Part shown: positions 61,350 through 64,000 of the stretch, piece after piece
Layout of the letters: every line of letters starts with the position of its first letter
Numbering within the stretch: position 1 is the stretch's first letter
Source of the DNA: Clostridia bacterium
GTDB lineage: Bacteria > Bacillota > Clostridia > Peptostreptococcales > Anaerovoracaceae
NCBI GenBank assembly: GCA_902363595.1
Contig: CABJAP010000006.1
Location: 1-64,000 of the forward strand
Direction of reading: 5' to 3'
DNA length: 64,000 nucleotides
Made by a program: the position numbers and the translations under genes
The notes under the pieces: generated by a model
The model's input: only the letters and a program-made list of their open reading frames with translations
What the model was told of the DNA's origin: nothing
Databases searched by the model: none

Positions 61350-62693
61350 ATGTCAAATTACATCGAAACAGTAATTGAAAACTGCAAAAAGAACAACCCT
61401 GGCGAAGTTGAATTTCATCAGACCGTTGAGGAAGTTCTTCATTCCCTGGAACCAGTAATCGCAAAGCATCCTGAATACGAGGAAGCTGCTATTCTCGAAA
61501 GACTGGTTGAACCTGAAAGAGGAATCACTTTCAAGGTAACATGGGTTGACGATGCTGGTAAAGTACAGGTTAACAAAGGATACAGATACCAGTTCAACAG
61601 TGCAATTGGACCTTACAAAGGCGGTCTGAGATTCGCTCCAAACGTATATCCTGGAATCATCAAATTCCTGGGCTTTGAGCAGATTTTCAAGAACAGTCTG
61701 ACTGGTCTTCCTATCGGCGGTGGTAAAGGCGGAGCTAACTTTGACCCTAACGGAAAATCCGATGCTGAAGTTATGCGTTTCTGCCAGGCATTTATTACAG
61801 AATTATATAGACACATCGGACCTTCTACTGACGTTCCTGCCGGTGACCTGGGCGTTGGCGGAAGAGAAATCGGTTACATGTTCGGACAGTACAAGAAAAT
61901 CGTTAACAGATTTGAAGGTACACTGACTGGTAAAGGTCTGTCCTGGGGCGGCCTGAACGGAAGAACAGAAGCTACTGGATATGGTATCGTTTACTATGCA
62001 CAGTGCATGCTGGAAGCAAACGGCGAATCTCTGAAGGATAAGAAGGTTGCCATCTCCGGATTCGGTAATGTATCCTGGGGTACAGCAATGAAGCTGAACG
62101 AGCTGGGCGCAAAAGTTATCACAATCTCCGGTCCTGACGGATATATCTACGATCCAGACGGCGTTTCCGGCGAAAAAGTTGATTACATGCTCGAGCTGAG
62201 AGGATCCGGCAAGAACATCTGCGCACCTTATGCTGACAAGTTCCCTGGCGCTACTTTCTACGCTGGAAAGAAACCTTGGGAAGTTGAAGCGGATCTGTAC
62301 ATCCCATGCGCTACTCAGAATGAAATCAGAGAAGACGACGCAAAATCTTTCGTAGAAAGAGGCGTTAAGTTCGTATGCGAAGGATCCAACATGTCCTCCA
62401 CAAACGAAGCGATCAAAATCATGCAGGACGGCGGAATCATCGTTGGACCTTCCAAGGCTGCTAACGCTGGCGGAGTTGCTTGCTCTTGCATCGAAATGGG
62501 CCAGAACGCTGGAAAGACTGTATTCACTCCAGATCAGGTTCACGCTCAGCTGAAAGATATCATGGTTGGTATCCACAAGGCTTGTCAGGAAGCTGCTGAA
62601 GAATATGGATTCGGCTACAATCTGGTTGCCGGCGCTAACATCGCTGGATTCCTGAAGGTTGCTGACGCTATGATGGCTCAGGGCATCTGCTAA
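61350..62693 (+). CDS. gdhA: Glutamate dehydrogenase
   Basis: A 447-residue hexameric glutamate dehydrogenase, interconverting glutamate with 2-oxoglutarate and ammonia. Motifs: KGGLRFAPNVYPGIIKFLGFEQ with the substrate Lys, the catalytic Lys in PIGGGKGGANFDP, and GFGNVSWGTA as the nucleotide-binding turn. The ATG at 61350 follows GAGGAG. Codon choice is much narrower than in neighbouring genes (few synonymous codons, mainly GGC, GCT, AAC, CTG), a sign of very high expression, as expected for a central enzyme of amino-acid fermentation. It has its own promoter and terminator. Confidence 0.97.
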   Translation: MSNYIETVIENCKKNNPGEVEFHQTVEEVLHSLEPVIAKHPEYEEAAILERLVEPERGITFKVTWVDDAGKVQVNKGYRYQFNSAIGPYKGGLRFAPNVYPGIIKFLGFEQIFKNSLTGLPIGGGKGGANFDPNGKSDAEVMRFCQAFITELYRHIGPSTDVPAGDLGVGGREIGYMFGQYKKIVNRFEGTLTGKGLSWGGLNGRTEATGYGIVYYAQCMLEANGESLKDKKVAISGFGNVSWGTAMKLNELGAKVITISGPDGYIYDPDGVSGEKVDYMLELRGSGKNICAPYADKFPGATFYAGKKPWEVEADLYIPCATQNEIREDDAKSFVERGVKFVCEGSNMSSTNEAIKIMQDGGIIVGPSKAANAGGVACSCIEMGQNAGKTVFTPDQVHAQLKDIMVGIHKACQEAAEEYGFGYNLVAGANIAGFLKVADAMMAQGIC

Positions 62694-62726
62694 ACACAGC
62701 CTACATAAAAGTTTGATTACTATTTT

Positions 62727-62763
62727 AAAGGACGCTTCGCTTCGTGCAGGCGTCCTTTTTTTC
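62727..62763 (+). terminator. Terminator after gdhA
   Basis: AAAGGACGC pairs with GCGTCCTTT around a 14-nt loop, followed by a T-run. Confidence 0.95.
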
Positions 62764-62890
62764 GTATTTTTTAGTATAAGGTATATCGCCTTCCGATCAT
62801 GCGGCGATGGCCGGGATGGGCTGCACTGAAGTTTAACGGCTTTGGGCAGAATGGCGCTCTACGGGAAAAAATCAGGAAAAGTTTCTAAAA

Positions 62891-62995
62891 TTTACGCGTT
62901 TTCCAACGCTTGCGCCCTCCCAACCCGGTCTCAAATCAAAAAAAGCCTCCTATTCTCAATAAGAGGCCCCGCAAACCCACAGCTTTGCGTAAAAA
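62891..62995 (-). repeat. Structured dispersed repeat, copy D
   Basis: On the minus strand this copy begins TTTTTACGCAAAGCTGTGGG and ends ACGCGTAAA. The arms TTTGCGGGGCCTC and GAGGGCGCAA can pair, and a GCCTC/GAGGC hairpin sits in the centre. It lies between gdhA and the convergent CmpB-type gene; nothing else is visible in 62764-63046. Confidence 0.78.
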
Positions 62996-63046
62996 GTACA
63001 ATTTTTTATGAAAAATTTCCCGGCCTTGGATTTAGAAGCAGAGCTG

Positions 63047-63601
63047 CTAGCTATACCTGCCCCCAACTGTCAAGATCAAATCCGCAGTAAAGATCACATA
63101 TAGAACATACAACATGATCTGCCCTTTCCTCGTATCAATACATTTAAGGATCAGTCTTTTGGCAGCGGGTTCGATCAGGTACACCAGCAGGATGCCGGCA
63201 ATGGCAAAGAGGACCGCTCCCCTCAGGCACACTCTTCCCTGAATATTGAGAAACGCCTGGCTGTAATCCCACCAGGTTCTCCCCCAGATACTTTCCATCG
63301 CCCAGCTCGTTATGTATTCCAACACACAGCTAAATGCGCCGGCCAGAAAAAACAGCTTTACCGGCTGATGGCGGTAACGTCTGAGGAGCAGGCTCATCAT
63401 CACCGCGCCGACGCCGTAAATCGGCAGATAGGGCCCATAGAGAAAGCCCCGGTTTTCCCAATACCCATCGATGGCCCTGCAAAACACTTCTTCACACATC
63501 CAGCCGACCACCGAACACATTAAAAACATCGCACAATACACTTGAACCGAGAGCAAGACACTTTGCCTCGTTTCCACCTGCCCTGTCCACATTCTTTCCA
63601 T
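63047..63601 (-). CDS. CmpB-type membrane protein (putative ABC transporter permease, PF06541-like)
   Basis: A 184-residue membrane protein with about five hydrophobic segments. The pattern VGWMCEEVFCRAIDGYWENRGFLYGPYLPIYG, followed by WWDYSQAFLNIQGRVCL, is that of the CmpB/PF06541 family, labelled putative ABC transporter permeases although no ATPase partner is usually linked. Here too none is adjacent. GGGG lies a few bases before the ATG. Function is unknown. Confidence 0.85.
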   Translation of the reverse strand: MERMWTGQVETRQSVLLSVQVYCAMFLMCSVVGWMCEEVFCRAIDGYWENRGFLYGPYLPIYGVGAVMMSLLLRRYRHQPVKLFFLAGAFSCVLEYITSWAMESIWGRTWWDYSQAFLNIQGRVCLRGAVLFAIAGILLVYLIEPAAKRLILKCIDTRKGQIMLYVLYVIFTADLILTVGGRYS

Positions 63602-63766
63602 GCCTATTCCCCCGCTTTCCTTCTTTCTTCCATCATTTTACCGCCTAAAAGTAACCAAATCATTTCGGAAAAATAACGATTTTATTACAATGTAGATATG
63701 GAAATTCTTACAGTAAAGTGTTATGATTATTTTATGGAATGTTGTTAAAAGAAAGGAAAAAAGGAT

Positions 63767-64000
63767 ATGTACGAAACGATCAAATACCAAGTGTCTGAAA
63801 ACATCGGATACGTAACAATCAATCGACCAAAAGCAATGAACGCCCTCAACGGCCAGGTTCTGGACGAACTCTACGCCGCATTCACAGAAGCGGCCGCAGA
63901 TGAGCAGGTAAAAGCTGTGATCCTCACCGGAGAAGGTAAAGCGTTTGTAGCCGGCGCCGACATCGCGCAGATGAACCAGCTGGATGCTATTGAAGGCCGA
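63767..64000 (+). CDS. Enoyl-CoA hydratase/crotonase, 5' part
   Basis: The window ends after 78 codons of a crotonase-family gene. The start MYETIKYQVSENIGYVTINR, the NRPKAMNAL loop and the oxyanion-hole segment GKAFVAGADIAQM are typical of short-chain enoyl-CoA hydratases (3-hydroxybutyryl-CoA dehydratase) in butyrate-forming Clostridia. An AAGGA site precedes the ATG. The gene is truncated by the window edge, so the operon context (thiolase, hbd, bcd) cannot be checked. Confidence 0.9.
   Translation, partial: MYETIKYQVSENIGYVTINRPKAMNALNGQVLDELYAAFTEAAADEQVKAVILTGEGKAFVAGADIAQMNQLDAIEGR

Noticed and set aside
62842..63090. 82-codon plus-strand frame after gdhA
   Set aside because: It covers structured repeat copy D and the antisense end of the CmpB-type gene and has no start signal.

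Overview
The window looks like chromosome from an anaerobic, spore-forming member of the Clostridia (Eubacteriales). Evidence: a cotJABC spore-coat operon, AGGAGG-type ribosome binding sites with frequent TTG/GTG starts, sigma-A promoters, T-box, preQ1-I and yybP-ykoY leaders, Bce-type antibiotic modules, catabolic glutamate dehydrogenase and a crotonase at the right edge. Base composition is moderate and even. A placement near the amino-acid-fermenting Anaerovoracaceae is only a guess. No rRNA, tRNA, transposase, integrase or phage structural gene was seen.

Layout. 0-9.5 kb: NhaC-type antiporter, LemA, uracil-DNA glycosylase, PadR/DUF2812 pair, a zinc-ribbon/mini-kinase pair, a sodium-solute symporter behind a T-box with a tyrosine-like UAC specifier, and a queuosine-salvage operon behind a preQ1-I riboswitch. 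9.5-18.7 kb: polysaccharide deacetylase, diguanylate cyclase, Elp3-like radical SAM enzyme, GtrA, ACT and UPF0210 proteins, a D-cysteine desulfhydrase-like enzyme, a small K+ channel, MntP behind a Mn2+ riboswitch, and a lipoprotein. 18.7-33.8 kb: a BceRS-BceAB module, a solute-binding protein paired with a GGDEF-EAL protein, cotJABC, a second two-component/ABC module with a three-repeat operator, and an AraC/GyrI regulator.

33.8-39.5 kb is the accessory part: a nucleotidyl-cyclase-fold protein, a PatB/MalY lyase, a decayed CRISPR array beside an intact type I-C-like array with no cas genes, and a YolD/Y-family polymerase pair under an SOS box. 39.8-54 kb: zinc-ribbon membrane protein, SulP transporter, redox and LUD proteins, HxlR regulator, two more sodium-solute symporters (one with a 56-residue accessory protein), a 7-TM sensor kinase/regulator pair and MgtE. 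54-61 kb: a three-gene operon led by a 1,626-residue protein that joins HD, helical-repeat, NadD-like nucleotidyltransferase and phosphoribosyltransferase-like parts. 61-64 kb: gdh, a CmpB-type membrane protein and the start of a crotonase gene.

The strongest unexplained signals are the 1,626-residue protein and its operon, a roughly 110-bp structured repeat present four times in gene-free spaces (39.5, 43.0, 45.0 and 62.9 kb), the orphan CRISPR arrays, and several promoters whose -10 box sits 6-9 nt before a start codon that has no ribosome binding site.
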